From Pedobacter roseus (GTDB lineage Bacteria > Bacteroidota > Bacteroidia > Sphingobacteriales > Sphingobacteriaceae), in NCBI RefSeq assembly GCF_014395225.1, contig NZ_CP060723.1, positions 2,914,001-2,978,000 on the forward strand: 64,000 nt of DNA, written 5' to 3'. Positions 16,586-26,700 of this stretch are shown piece after piece; positions within the stretch are counted from its first letter, which is position 1, and the number at the start of each line of letters is the position of its first letter. The notes under the pieces were generated by a model. The model was given only the letters and a program-made list of their open reading frames with translations, was not told where the DNA came from and ran no database searches. Made by a program: the position numbers and the translations under genes.

Positions 16586-17647
16586 TTATTTACCGACCGT
16601 TAGGGCTTCTGGTTGAACCTCATCTGATGTTTTTTTAAACTGCGACGAATCGCGTATTTCCATCTGGGTAGTTAGTACCGCTTTTATTTTATTTTTATTG
16701 GTGTTATTGGTTAACCGGTACATCAAAATCTCCATAATCTGATCAGCAATTTCTTCAAGTGGCTGTGCTATTGCTGTTATAGATGGCATAAAATATTTAA
16801 AGACCTCCAGGTCATCAAACGAAACCATGGCTATATTTTCACCTATTTTAAGGTTGAGCTGCCGCATCGCGTCTAAACCATCCATACTTAGGTAATTACA
16901 GGCAAAAACAACGGCATCAATTTGATTGTTCTGCTGCAGGAAGGCGGCAATTTCGGCCACACTTTCCGGTTTTCCCTCATAATTAATACGTTTAACAATC
17001 GGGTTTAGTCCTGCGATAACAATGGCTCTCTCATAACCTTTTGTGCGGTCTAACATCTGCGATTGATCGGTTTCTATCGTTACAAAGGCAATTTCTTTAT
17101 AACCGCTGTCAATCAGGTGCTGAGTGGCTTCGGCTGCGCTACTTTCATTATCGATTAATACGTAATCGCTTTCAAAACCTGAAATATACCGGTCAAACAA
17201 CACCACAGGTACATCACCGCCAATCACTTCCTTTACTTCATTTTCAAGTCCGTTAGGCAGGGCAATGATAAAAGCATCCACATGCCTTTCATTAAAAACC
17301 TGCAATACCTCTCCTCCTCTTTTTTTACTGTTTTTGGTACTACTGAAGAGAATATTATAACCGTGAGCAGATGCCTTCTCATCGATATATTTTGCAATGC
17401 CCGAGAAAAAAGGCTGAGAGATTTCGTCAACAATAAAACCAATCGTCATGGTTTTACCGGTGCGGAAACTTTTGGCTAAGGCATTTGGCTGATAATTCAA
17501 TTCTGAAACCAGGTGTTCCACCCTATCAATCAGTACCTGACTGATATTTTTCTCCCTTGCCTTCCCGTTAATCACAAATGAAACCGTTGTAGTTGAAGTT
17601 CCCAATTGCCTGGCAATATCAGTTATGGATAACCTTTTTTCTCTCAC
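16586..17647 (-). CDS. LacI-family transcriptional regulator
   Basis: 353 residues. The N-terminal helix-turn-helix LSITDIARQLGTSTTTVSFV, then INGKAREKNIS and a hinge helix (LNYQPNALAKSFRTGKT), is followed by a periplasmic-binding-protein-type sensor starting TIGFIVDEISQPFFSGIAKY. Sensor signatures include VPVVLFDRYI, GYKEIAFVT and AVVFACNYLSMDGLDAMRQL. It leads the probable operon lacI, unknown gene, uxuA. A palindromic operator candidate lies about 184 bp upstream (17829-17845), consistent with autoregulation. The ligand is probably a uronate or its breakdown product, by context. Confidence 0.93.
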   Translation of the reverse strand: MREKRLSITDIARQLGTSTTTVSFVINGKAREKNISQVLIDRVEHLVSELNYQPNALAKSFRTGKTMTIGFIVDEISQPFFSGIAKYIDEKASAHGYNILFSSTKNSKKRGGEVLQVFNERHVDAFIIALPNGLENEVKEVIGGDVPVVLFDRYISGFESDYVLIDNESSAAEATQHLIDSGYKEIAFVTIETDQSQMLDRTKGYERAIVIAGLNPIVKRINYEGKPESVAEIAAFLQQNNQIDAVVFACNYLSMDGLDAMRQLNLKIGENIAMVSFDDLEVFKYFMPSITAIAQPLEEIADQIMEILMYRLTNNTNKNKIKAVLTTQMEIRDSSQFKKTSDEVQPEALTVGK

Positions 17648-17828
17648 TTTAATTTATTTAATAATTACATTCCTGCTCCTGCAGACACCATAAACCAATA
17701 GTTCATGATAAATATTTGGTTAGTTTTAAATTACCGATCAGATGCTTTTGAGCTTCGTGTACCGAATATGGTATAGCGAAGTTGTTAAAAAAAGAAGGCC
17801 TTTAAATGATTTTTGAGGTATTTATTTG

Positions 17829-17845
17829 CGTAAACGTTTAAGTAA
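17829..17845. promoter_or_regulatory. LacI-type operator candidate, site 1
   Basis: CGTAAACGTTTAAGTAA with perfect 10-bp palindrome core TAAACGTTTA (17831-17840). Near-identical sites lie at 21259, 22704 and 58133. LacI regulators bind such CG-centred palindromes. Confidence 0.65.
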
Positions 17846-18083
17846 AACGGAAGATTTTGACATAGCAAAACAGGACTGAAAAACAGACAGCCTAAAGGGT
17901 TTAATTACAATTATAGTGAACATGTATTTTACCTATGAAGATCCTTCGACTACGCTCAGGATGACAATCGCAGGAAAATTTCGGTATTATCAGAGTCTCC
18001 ATGGCAAATGGCAGAGCTCAATCCTTAAAATGGTCGTCTTTCTCACGCATGCGGGAATCTTAAAGCGCCTGCATTACGATTAT
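17846..18083. other. Intergenic region with repeat-like segment
   Basis: From about 17938 the text 'gatccttcgactacgctcaggatgac' is low in coding signs and resembles short dispersed intergenic sequences common in this group. A second GC-rich segment near 18048-18075 includes CGCATGCGGGAATCTTAAAG. No gene or RNA recognised. Confidence 0.4.
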
Positions 18084-19502
18084 TTACTTACCTACGGTGG
18101 TTTCGCTAAAATTTACCATTTTGAGTTTACTTACATTTTTTTGTTCCATCGCTTTGCCAGCATAATCAGGTTTATTGGTGCCCCATACCACATTGCTATT
18201 TAGTACACAAACGTATCCGGTATTTTCGAAGTAAAACCCTGCAACGGCGCTTTTAACAAGGCCTTCTACGTTACTCGGTCTGCGGTCGTACACGCCACCG
18301 GCCTCTTTTGTGGTTTTATCAAGATGTACCGTCACCTGATCGAAATAGATATCCGCAATTTTATCCTGACTTTCGCCACTGATGTACACACCACTTTCTC
18401 CGGTGCAACGGATATTGCTGAAATAGATATTCTTTACCGCTCCTACCTTTCCTTTGCTTTGTCCTTTTGGTAAACGCCAGCCCGCATCTTTGTTGTTGCT
18501 GGTTGCCCTTGGGTAAGCGGTAATATAAATGGGTTCGGCCTTGCCCCACCACACATCCGAAAAAAGTTTCGATTCGATCAGCAAATTGGAGAAAACAACA
18601 TTGCTTACCGTCCCCTCGTCGCGGTTCTGGATGCCTATACCCCGGTTGCTCTTTCTAATATTACAGTTATTAATCAACACGTTGCTGATGCGATCCATAT
18701 TTTCTGAACCAATTTTAATGGCGCAGGAGCTGGATGTCATGGTACAATTGCTGATCACAATATTTTCGCAGGCACCGTATTCTTCATATTCCCGTCTGTT
18801 TTTCAGACAGATACAATCATCACCTGATTCGATATAACAGTTATTGATCCTTACATTTTTACTATGATCAAGATCGATGCCATCGCTGTTTCGTATCTTA
18901 ATGCTATTGAGCAAGGTAATATTCGATATGGATACATCGTTACAGCCTACCAGATGCACCGTCCAATAGGCCGAATTCTGAAAAGTTACCCCATCTATAT
19001 TCAGTTTATTACAACCAATCAAGGTAAGTAAATGCGGCCTTGGATCTACCACATTAAAAGGTTTCAGTACATACGAATCGCTCAATTCTTCACCCATAAA
19101 CGAAATGCCGTTGCCATCAATTACTCCTGTTCCGCTAATGCTTACCTGTTCAAGTTTTTCTCCTCCAATCCAGATGGTACCTTCACCTTTATTTTCTCTA
19201 AACGCACTTTGGGTATATAATTTTTCGTCGGGGCTGGCCAGAAGTTTTGCACCACCTTCCACCCTTAAATCTATAAACGATTTTAAATTAAACGGACCAG
19301 TTAAAAATACATGTCCGGCAGGTACAATTACCTGTCCGCCACCAGCTGCTGCACAGGCATCTATGGCTTTCTGAATCGCAATGGCATCATTCGTTTTACC
19401 ATCGCCAACCGCACCATAGTTTTTAATATTGTATAATTTATTTTGAGCTGCTGCCCCGAAAGATATCAGGAGCGCAAAAACAAACAGGATCTTAGTTTTC
19501 AT
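18084..19502 (-). CDS. Secreted GH28 family glycoside hydrolase (polygalacturonase-like)
   Basis: 472 residues with signal peptide (MKTKILFVFALLISFGAAAQ). The entry to the beta-helix is YNIKNYGAVGDGKTNDAIAI. The GH28 catalytic aspartates are present: NSDGID in IRNSDGIDLDHSKNVRINNC and GDDC in YIESGDDCICLK. The usual Gly-His-Gly is replaced by SSCAIKIGSE, and the arginine element appears as NRGIGIQ. The enzyme should invert and cleave alpha-galacturonide-type bonds in the periplasm, or a variant linkage given the missing His. It lies 52 bp after the symporter gene on the same strand, suggesting that its product is imported by that carrier. Confidence 0.88.
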   Translation of the reverse strand: MKTKILFVFALLISFGAAAQNKLYNIKNYGAVGDGKTNDAIAIQKAIDACAAAGGGQVIVPAGHVFLTGPFNLKSFIDLRVEGGAKLLASPDEKLYTQSAFRENKGEGTIWIGGEKLEQVSISGTGVIDGNGISFMGEELSDSYVLKPFNVVDPRPHLLTLIGCNKLNIDGVTFQNSAYWTVHLVGCNDVSISNITLLNSIKIRNSDGIDLDHSKNVRINNCYIESGDDCICLKNRREYEEYGACENIVISNCTMTSSSCAIKIGSENMDRISNVLINNCNIRKSNRGIGIQNRDEGTVSNVVFSNLLIESKLFSDVWWGKAEPIYITAYPRATSNNKDAGWRLPKGQSKGKVGAVKNIYFSNIRCTGESGVYISGESQDKIADIYFDQVTVHLDKTTKEAGGVYDRRPSNVEGLVKSAVAGFYFENTGYVCVLNSNVVWGTNKPDYAGKAMEQKNVSKLKMVNFSETTVGK

Positions 19503-19554
19503 TTTATTTGTTAGAGATAATGATGTGCGCGTTGGCTTTCAAATTAATTTTAGC

Positions 19555-21183
19555 TTACCAGAAAACGGTGTAAAGTGCTGCAAGAATGCCACATATAATC
19601 ACCGAAGCGATGGTAAATGCAGGCGTAACCTTAAACATGCTGCTATCGATTTCGAGCCCCTGCGGATTATCCTTGCTTTTTGGATCGGTTAATGTAACCA
19701 GCACCATCAGCACAAGAATGATGAGGAACACCCACGACATCCGGTTTAAAAAAGGGATTTCGGCGATAGCACCACCGGTGAGTGCAGGCAGAAATTTAAA
19801 TAAGGTAGATAAAGGGATGGTTAACAATGCCGCGGTAAGTGCCGCACGTGAGGTGGTTTTCTTCCAGAAAAAACCCAATAAAAAGATGGCAAAAACCCCT
19901 GGCGAAATAAACCCGACATACTCCTGGATAAACTGATAAACCTGATCGAAACTACGCAGTGCAGGTGCAATAACGATGGCAATTAAAGAAGCAATCACCA
20001 CCGACCATCTTCCAACCGAAACCAAACGCGTTTCTGAAGCTTCGGGTTTGATGAATTTTTTATAAATATCAAGGGTAAAAATGGTGGCAATACTGTTGCA
20101 TTTTCCCGCGAGCGAAGCAACGATAGCTGCCGTAAGAGCAGCAAAAGCAAGGCCTTTTATCCCTGCAGGCAGTAAATTCATCAATACCGGATAAGCATGG
20201 TCGGGTTTTACCGTTCCTGCTGCATCCAACATTTCGGAGTGAAAATAACCACGCTGATAAAGCACATAAGCCGCAATACCCGGGATTACAACAATTACCG
20301 GAATCAGCAATTTTAAAAATGCGGCAAATATTAATCCACTGCGCCCGGTTTTTAAATCGGCACCCAATGCCCGTTGTACAATGTATTGGTTACAGCCCCA
20401 ATAGTTTAAATTATTGATCCACAAACCACCAACCAATACTGCAATACCAGGCAGTTCGTGGTAAAACTTATCTCCTTTCGAAAAGATCATGTGGAAGTGA
20501 TCGGATGCTTCACTCTTGAGCAAAGGAAGCGCAGCAAACACACTTGGGGCATCCAGTTTTTCGGAAACAAGCTTTAGCGCCATATAACAGGTAATTAACC
20601 CGCCTGCAACCAGCACAAACACCTGAATTACATCGGTATACCCGATTACTTTCATCCCGCCAAGGGTAATAATGGCCGAAAAGATGGCCAGAAAGATAAT
20701 GCATATATTAAAAGGAACGCCGGTAATGGTTTCGATGGCAATGGCACCAAGGAAAAAAATAGAAGTCAGGTTTACAAATACATAAACGAGTAACCAAAAA
20801 ACCGCCATCAGTGTACTTACCGTATTGTTATAACGGTTAGACAGAAACTGGGGCATGGTGTAAATTTTGTTTTTGATATAAATGGGCAGAAAAAAGATGG
20901 CCACAATAATTAAAGTAGCGGCCGCCATCCATTCGTAACTGGCAATGGCAAGTCCCATGGCAAAACCCGAACCCGACATGCCAATAAAATGCTCAGCTGA
21001 AATGTTCGATGCAATAATAGATGCCCCTATTGCCCACCAGGTTAGCGAACCTTCGGCCAGAAAATAATCTTTCGTATCTGTACGCTGTTTCTTTTTGCTC
21101 CGATAAACCCAATAGCCATACACCGAAACAATAATAAAATACATCAGGAAAACGGCATAATCGAATGCAGACAGGTGGTTCAT
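19555..21183 (-). CDS. SGLT-like sodium/solute symporter (SSS family)
   Basis: 542 residues, about 14 hydrophobic segments. The first lies around FDYAVFLMYFIIVSVYGYWV. The stretch SLTWWAIGASIIASNISAEH, continuing FIGMSGSGFAMGLAIASYEW, is the SGLT-type sodium/substrate site as in Vibrio vSGLT. It would import a monosaccharide, uronate or polyol across the inner membrane with Na+. An operator candidate (21259-21273) lies 76 bp upstream, and a lacI gene precedes it on the same strand. With GH28 downstream and the divergent inositol oxygenase beyond the lacI gene, galacturonate, glucuronate or myo-inositol are likely substrates. SLC5 members are known for sugars and for inositol; sequence alone does not decide. 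Confidence 0.93.
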   Translation of the reverse strand: MNHLSAFDYAVFLMYFIIVSVYGYWVYRSKKKQRTDTKDYFLAEGSLTWWAIGASIIASNISAEHFIGMSGSGFAMGLAIASYEWMAAATLIIVAIFFLPIYIKNKIYTMPQFLSNRYNNTVSTLMAVFWLLVYVFVNLTSIFFLGAIAIETITGVPFNICIIFLAIFSAIITLGGMKVIGYTDVIQVFVLVAGGLITCYMALKLVSEKLDAPSVFAALPLLKSEASDHFHMIFSKGDKFYHELPGIAVLVGGLWINNLNYWGCNQYIVQRALGADLKTGRSGLIFAAFLKLLIPVIVVIPGIAAYVLYQRGYFHSEMLDAAGTVKPDHAYPVLMNLLPAGIKGLAFAALTAAIVASLAGKCNSIATIFTLDIYKKFIKPEASETRLVSVGRWSVVIASLIAIVIAPALRSFDQVYQFIQEYVGFISPGVFAIFLLGFFWKKTTSRAALTAALLTIPLSTLFKFLPALTGGAIAEIPFLNRMSWVFLIILVLMVLVTLTDPKSKDNPQGLEIDSSMFKVTPAFTIASVIICGILAALYTVFW

Positions 21184-21258
21184 AGCGTGTTTTTATATTT
21201 GGTTTTTTTAAAAATCAGAAAAAATCCCAAAGTTGGAAGCTTAATCCTGTTATTTAAT

Positions 21259-21273
21259 TACGTAAACGTTTTC
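21259..21273. promoter_or_regulatory. LacI-type operator candidate, site 2
   Basis: TACGTAAACGTTTTC, 76 bp before the symporter start. The left half matches the other sites; the right half diverges after AACGTTT. Confidence 0.55.
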
Positions 21274-21308
21274 GCGTGGCCAGCTTAAATGGCCAGATTT
21301 TATATCGG

Positions 21309-22316
21309 TTAACAGCCTGTAGATTCGCGTTTGATCAGCATTGATTTTAACACAATATTCTGTTCATCATCCAGCTGTTTATTGTTAAGGATTTTAAACA
21401 GGCACTTTGCGGCTTCACGGCCTATTTCGAAGGCCGGCTGCGTAATGGTGGTGAGCGAGGGAGCCAAAAGCGGCGCTGTACTCAGGTTCGAAAAACTCAG
21501 CATTTTTACATCAAAAGGGATCCGCAGGCCCAATGCTCTACAGGCAGTATAAGCGGGAATGATAAATTCTTCGATGGAAGAGAAAAGTGCATCAGGCTTT
21601 TGTTGGGCCAGTAAGGCCTTAATATTTTCCAGATTCTTAGTTTCATCATCATGATATTTAACCACAAATTGTTCATTAACATCCAACTCGTGGGCTTTTA
21701 AGGCATCAACATAACCAGCAAACCTGGCCTTGCCTGCCGGAAGATTGTCTAAGCCGTATAAATGTGCAATCTTTGTACAACCACACTCAATTAAGTGTTT
21801 GGTGGCCTCATAAGCAATATCATAATCGTCGGTGGTTACCCTAACCGCATCCAGGTTTTCGTACACGCGGTCGAAAAACACTAAAGGAATTTTTTTAACC
21901 AGGTTAGCATAATATTCACTGTTGTATTCACTGCTTGATACTGATGTAAGGATTCCATCAACGCGGCCACTGAGCAAACTATTGGTAAAGGTTACTTCTG
22001 CCTCTATATTTTCGTGGGTTTGATAAATAAGTACGTGGTAACCATACTGGCGGGCAATTTCTTCAATTCCTTTTATCGCTAAAGAAAAAAAGTTATTGGC
22101 TACACAGGGAATTACCACGGCTATAGTTTTGGTTTTATGGCTCCTTAAATTACTTGCTGCCGGGTTTGGGGTATAGTTAAGTTGCTTGGCAAGATCCCAT
22201 ACCCTGTTCTTTGTTTTTAAACTGATCTCATAACTGTCGTTTAGGGCTTTGGAAACGGTGGCTATGGAAATATTCAACTCCTGAGCCAAACGCTTAATAT
22301 TTACTGCTTCCGCCAT
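21309..22316 (-). CDS. LacI-family transcriptional regulator
   Basis: 335 residues. The helix-turn-helix is VNIKRLAQELNISIATVSKA, followed by LNDSYEISLKTKNRVWDLAK and hinge LNYTPNPAASNLRSHKT. The sensor starts KTIAVVIPCVANNFFSLAIK and includes IPLVFFDRVYENLDAVRVTT, CTKIAHLYGLDNLPAGKARF and a C-terminal TTITQPAFEIGREAAKCLF. It lies between two candidate operators: one before the symporter (21259) and one before the divergent inositol oxygenase (22704). It is therefore the most likely controller of inositol/uronate uptake and oxidation, though the lacI at 16.6 kb could share the site. Ligand inferred from context only. Confidence 0.93.
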   Translation of the reverse strand: MAEAVNIKRLAQELNISIATVSKALNDSYEISLKTKNRVWDLAKQLNYTPNPAASNLRSHKTKTIAVVIPCVANNFFSLAIKGIEEIARQYGYHVLIYQTHENIEAEVTFTNSLLSGRVDGILTSVSSSEYNSEYYANLVKKIPLVFFDRVYENLDAVRVTTDDYDIAYEATKHLIECGCTKIAHLYGLDNLPAGKARFAGYVDALKAHELDVNEQFVVKYHDDETKNLENIKALLAQQKPDALFSSIEEFIIPAYTACRALGLRIPFDVKMLSFSNLSTAPLLAPSLTTITQPAFEIGREAAKCLFKILNNKQLDDEQNIVLKSMLIKRESTGC

Positions 22317-22703
22317 GATTAATAGTGTATTTGTTAGTTTCTTTGAGGATTATTTTCCATCGTTGGCAGTTTATCGCCGTAACAACGGTTTATCCTCTTC
22401 TTCACCAGTATCTTCATCAAAAACAAACAGTAGCCCTGGCATATTGGTATGGCTCCAGGCGAATTGATGTTCATAATAAGTTATTTGGTTACAGCATTCA
22501 AACACCTCCTTTAACAGGAAAAGGCATTTGTTAACAAACGAAAATATAAAATAATCGTAACAAGAACGTTTATTTTTTTTCTTTCGCATATTTCCAGTCC
22601 AGGTGCTTCAGGCAGAAAATGGCACCTGTAAAATCAAGAATTGCCATAACCTACTAAATTTAAACAAATTAAGTCGGATTATAAAGACCAAAATAAGATT
22701 TTA
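22317..22703. other. Divergent intergenic region, no gene recognised
   Basis: Lies between lacI and the inositol oxygenase gene. A minus-strand frame at 22371-22589 has no family-like pattern and low-complexity ends. The operator candidate follows at 22704. Confidence 0.5.
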
Positions 22704-22720
22704 CGTAATCGTTTAAGTAA
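22704..22720. promoter_or_regulatory. LacI-type operator candidate, site 3
   Basis: CGTAATCGTTTAAGTAA differs from the 17829 and 58133 sites at one base in the core. It lies 96 bp before the inositol oxygenase start and faces lacI on the other side. Confidence 0.6.
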
Positions 22721-22815
22721 ATAAAATTGGCAAAATATAAAAGTTTAAGCTTTCAAAAACTCAACTTTAACTTACGAACCAACGAAAATTTTTAACCAAA
22801 TCAATTTCTAGCCTT

Positions 22816-23703
22816 ATGAGAAACCAAAGCGCAGCTTCGAAGGATGACCAAAATCCGTTACAAAACCTTGATCAGTGGGAAGAGGATATTTTGATCCGTT
22901 ATCCCGACCCTAAAAATATCAATGCTGAAAAAACAGAAGAACAGTTCAGAAATTACGAAGAAACAGAAAAGGACAGTGTAAAGGAATTTTACAGGCTTAA
23001 CCATACTTATCAAACCTACGATTTCGTAAAACAGAAAAAAGCAGATTATTTAAAGTTCGACAAACAGGAAATGCCGATCTGGAGTGCGTTTGATTTCCTC
23101 AACAAATTGGTGGATGATTCTGATCCTGATACAGATTTAGACCAGATGCAGCACCTTTTGCAAACATCAGAAGCCATTAGAAATGACGGTCACCCTGATT
23201 GGATGGTACTTGTAGGCCTCATCCACGATATGGGTAAAGTATTATGTTTGTTCGGAGAGCCGCAGTGGGCTGTGGTAGGCGATACTTTTCCGGTAGGCTG
23301 TGCCTATTCGGATAAAATTGTTTATCCGGAATTTTTTAGTCAAAATCCGGATTTCAACAACGAAATCTACCAAACAAAGTTAGGGGTATATACACAAAAC
23401 TGCGGTCTTGATAACGTAGACATGTCGTGGGGGCACGATGAATATGTGTACCACATGATGAAACCCTATATTCCTGAGCCAGGATTGTATATGTTACGTT
23501 ACCACTCTTTTTATTCGCAGCACCGCGAAAACGCTTACGATCACCTGATGAATGAAAAAGACCATGAAATGTTTAAATGGGTGAACCTGTTTAATCCTTA
23601 CGATCTGTATTCCAAAAACCCCAATCAAAAAAGCTGGGCCGAACTGGAGCCTTATTATAAGGCACTTGTGGCTAAATATTTACCAGCTACCATTAAATTT
23701 TAA
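22816..23703 (+). CDS. myo-Inositol oxygenase (MIOX)
   Basis: 295 residues, the size of animal and plant MIOX. A cytoplasmic mixed-valent di-iron enzyme that cleaves myo-inositol with O2 to D-glucuronate. All six iron ligands can be placed: H113 (QHLLQTSEAIR), H137 and D138 (LVGLIHDMGKVL), H207 (SWGHDEY), H230 (LRYHSFY) and D263 (NPYDLY). Substrate-site segments DGHPDWMVLVG and QWAVVGDTFPVGCAYSDKIV are also conserved. It opens a plus-strand operon: susC starts 68 bp downstream. An operator candidate lies 96 bp upstream. Placement of MIOX ahead of an outer-membrane SusCD pair implies that the imported glycan yields free inositol. Bacterial MIOX is uncommon; most bacteria use inositol dehydrogenase. 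Confidence 0.97.
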   Translation: MRNQSAASKDDQNPLQNLDQWEEDILIRYPDPKNINAEKTEEQFRNYEETEKDSVKEFYRLNHTYQTYDFVKQKKADYLKFDKQEMPIWSAFDFLNKLVDDSDPDTDLDQMQHLLQTSEAIRNDGHPDWMVLVGLIHDMGKVLCLFGEPQWAVVGDTFPVGCAYSDKIVYPEFFSQNPDFNNEIYQTKLGVYTQNCGLDNVDMSWGHDEYVYHMMKPYIPEPGLYMLRYHSFYSQHRENAYDHLMNEKDHEMFKWVNLFNPYDLYSKNPNQKSWAELEPYYKALVAKYLPATIKF

Positions 23704-23771
23704 CATTCTATCTCAAAATCATACATAACCAAATTAAACAAACCATTTATGAACCTAAATTTACAAAAATC

Positions 23772-26700
23772 ATGAGATTTACATGTACAAGCTTAAAGTA
23801 TGGCAGCATCTTTTTGCTGTTCTTACTCATTAGCCAGGCTTTTAATCCTGCTTTTGCGCAGGAGGAACGAAAAATCACCGGAAATTTGATGGATACCGAC
23901 AACATGCCCATCATTGGTGCTTCAGTTGCGGTTAAGGGCACCAGCAAAGTGACGGTTACCGGAGACAAAGGTGCATTTAGCATTACTGCTAAAAATGGCG
24001 ATAAACTCGTATTTACCTTTATGGGTTATGAGGCCAAAGAAATTACCATTGGCACAGCCTCCAACTATAAAGTAACCATTAAAGAAGCCACTGCTTCATT
24101 AACCGATGTGGTGGTAGTGGGTTATGGTAAGAGCTCACGTAAAACTTTATCAAGTGCCATTACTTCAGTTAAGCCTGAGGAGCTTAACAAAGGGGCCATT
24201 GCTGATGTTGGGCAGTTGTTGCAAGGTAAGGTTGCCGGTATGAATATCAGTGCCAGTGGCGATCCTAACAAACCAGCAGCCGTAATATTACGTGGTGCAT
24301 CAACAGTTAACAGTCCCGGGGCACCATATTATGTAATTGATGGTATACCAGGTGCAGATATTGCAGCCATTGCACCGGCCGATATCGAATCAATCGATGT
24401 ATTAAAAGATGCTGCAGCAACTGCAATTTATGGTAACCGTGCAGCGAGCGGGGTAATTATGGTGACCACTAAACGTGGTAAATCGGGCAAGCCACAATTA
24501 AACTACAGCGGCTACGGTGCAGTTGAAAAAGTGAGTAACCAGCTTGACCTGATGAATGCTGACCAATTAAAGTCATTCCTTGCAGCCAATAAAGCCGCAT
24601 TTTCGCCAAATGATGACCTCGGCGCAAGTACGGACTGGATGAAATCGATTGAACGTTCTACAGCTTTTTCTCAAAACCACAACCTTTCTTTTAGCGGAGG
24701 TGCAGAGCACAGTAACTATAGTGCCAGTTTAAACTACTTTAATAAGGAAGGTATTTTAAGTAAAAGTTCATTAAATCGTATTATCGGCCGATTGAATATT
24801 GATCAATATGCCTTTAACGATAAGGTAAAATTCAGTTTAAACCTATCTAACTCGAGTAGCAAATCGATCAACGAACCTTTGCAGAACATTGTTTTATTAC
24901 AGGCGGCTAAACGTTTGCCGGTATCGCCTATATACAATGCAGATGGAAGCTACTTCGAAAACCTGAATAACTCGGGTTATTTTAATCCGGTTGCCATTGC
25001 TGATAATGCACAGGATGAAACCAAATACAATGTATTACTGGGAGGTTTTAATACAGAGGTTAAACTGCCTTTCGGCTTTACTTATAACATTAATTTATCT
25101 TACCAGAAAACAACCGCTGCACATGGTGAATTTTACAGCAGCTATTTTGGCAAATATCCAACTTCAAATTTTTACAATAACCCTGATCCGGGGATTGGGA
25201 TAGCACATACACTTATTGGTGGTTTATTTGGCACCAACGGATCGGCTTTGCGCAGCAATTACGAAAACACCAACAAAACGCTTGAAACATTTTTAACCTG
25301 GGATAAGAAACTCGGCGACCATAGCATCAATGCGGTATTGGGTTACACTTACCAGGATAACGTTTACGGAGATGGTTTCCAAACCTCCAGTACCAATTTC
25401 CCAACGGATTACATTGGCTTTTCAAACCTTGCATTGGGTAATCCTTACGCCATTTCTTCCTACCGTATTAATTTAGGTAATGACTTAACCTACGGCAGAA
25501 TATTGATGATTTCTGACTTTTTTAGGGTAAACTATAACTACAAAAACAAATACCTGTTTCAGGGATCGATCCGACGTGACGGGAGTTCTGTTTTCGGAAA
25601 AAATAATCAATGGGGTTATTTCCCTTCAGCTGGTTTAGCCTGGAGAGTGAGCGAAGAAGAATTTATGAAAGGTCAATCTGTGATCAGTGATTTAAAAATC
25701 CGTGCCAGTTATGGAGTAACCGGAAATTCATCGGGTATTGGTGCCTATACCGGACAATTAATTTATGGCATAAGCGGTACTTATTACAACAATGGCGTTC
25801 AGGCAGCAGCCTATGCTCCAATTCAGGGTTCAAATCCTGATCTTAAATGGGAAAGAACAGCAACCAAAAACCTTGGTGTTGATTTTGGTATCCTAAACAA
25901 TAAAATTACGGGAAGTGTAGATGTGTACGATAAAAACACAACCGATATGCTTTTCAAATACAATGTTTCGGCCTCATTGGTTCCAGGTGGAGCTATATGG
26001 GCGAACGGTGGCAGCATTAACAATAAAGGGATTGAGGTGAGCTTAACAGCCTCACCTGTTAATACCAAAAGTTTTTCATGGGCGAGTACCATTAACATGG
26101 CTTATAACAAGAATAAAATCACCAGTTTAAAAGGTCCGTATTCTAACGGTGATTCGGTACGTTACTCCGATCCTGAAGGTCCGGGACAAACCAATGCAAC
26201 CTTACAGATCCTTAAAGTGGGTTATCCACTTGGTCAGTTTTTCTCACTTAAATATGCGGGTAAAGATGCCAGTGGCAATTCACTCTTTTACAAACATGAT
26301 GGTTCTACTACCACAACCCCAAGTATAGGTACCGATTACTTTTATCTGGGCAATGCGCAGCCAAAAGTATTAATGGGCTGGAGCAATACCTTTAAATACA
26401 AGGCATTAGAGCTAAACATCTTTTTAAGAGGAACATTTGGAAACAAAATATTTAATGCAACCCGAGCAGATTTATCATATACGGCCGGTGCAGCTGTGAA
26501 TAATATCCTGAACAGTGCAGCAGATGATAAGATATCCGATACCAGGAACTCCTTCTATTCAGACCGCTACATTGAAAGTGGATCTTACGTGCGCCTGGAT
26601 AATGCCACATTGGGCTATAATTTCAAAAACCCGGTCAAATATGTAAATACAGTTAGGCTTTACCTGTCAACCAACAACTTGTTTACCATTACAGGCTACA

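Noticed and set aside
22371..22589. 72-codon minus-strand frame between lacI and inositol oxygenase
   Set aside because: Lys/Cys-rich start, acidic end, no recognised motif and no clear start context. A fragment of a lost gene is possible but not supportable.
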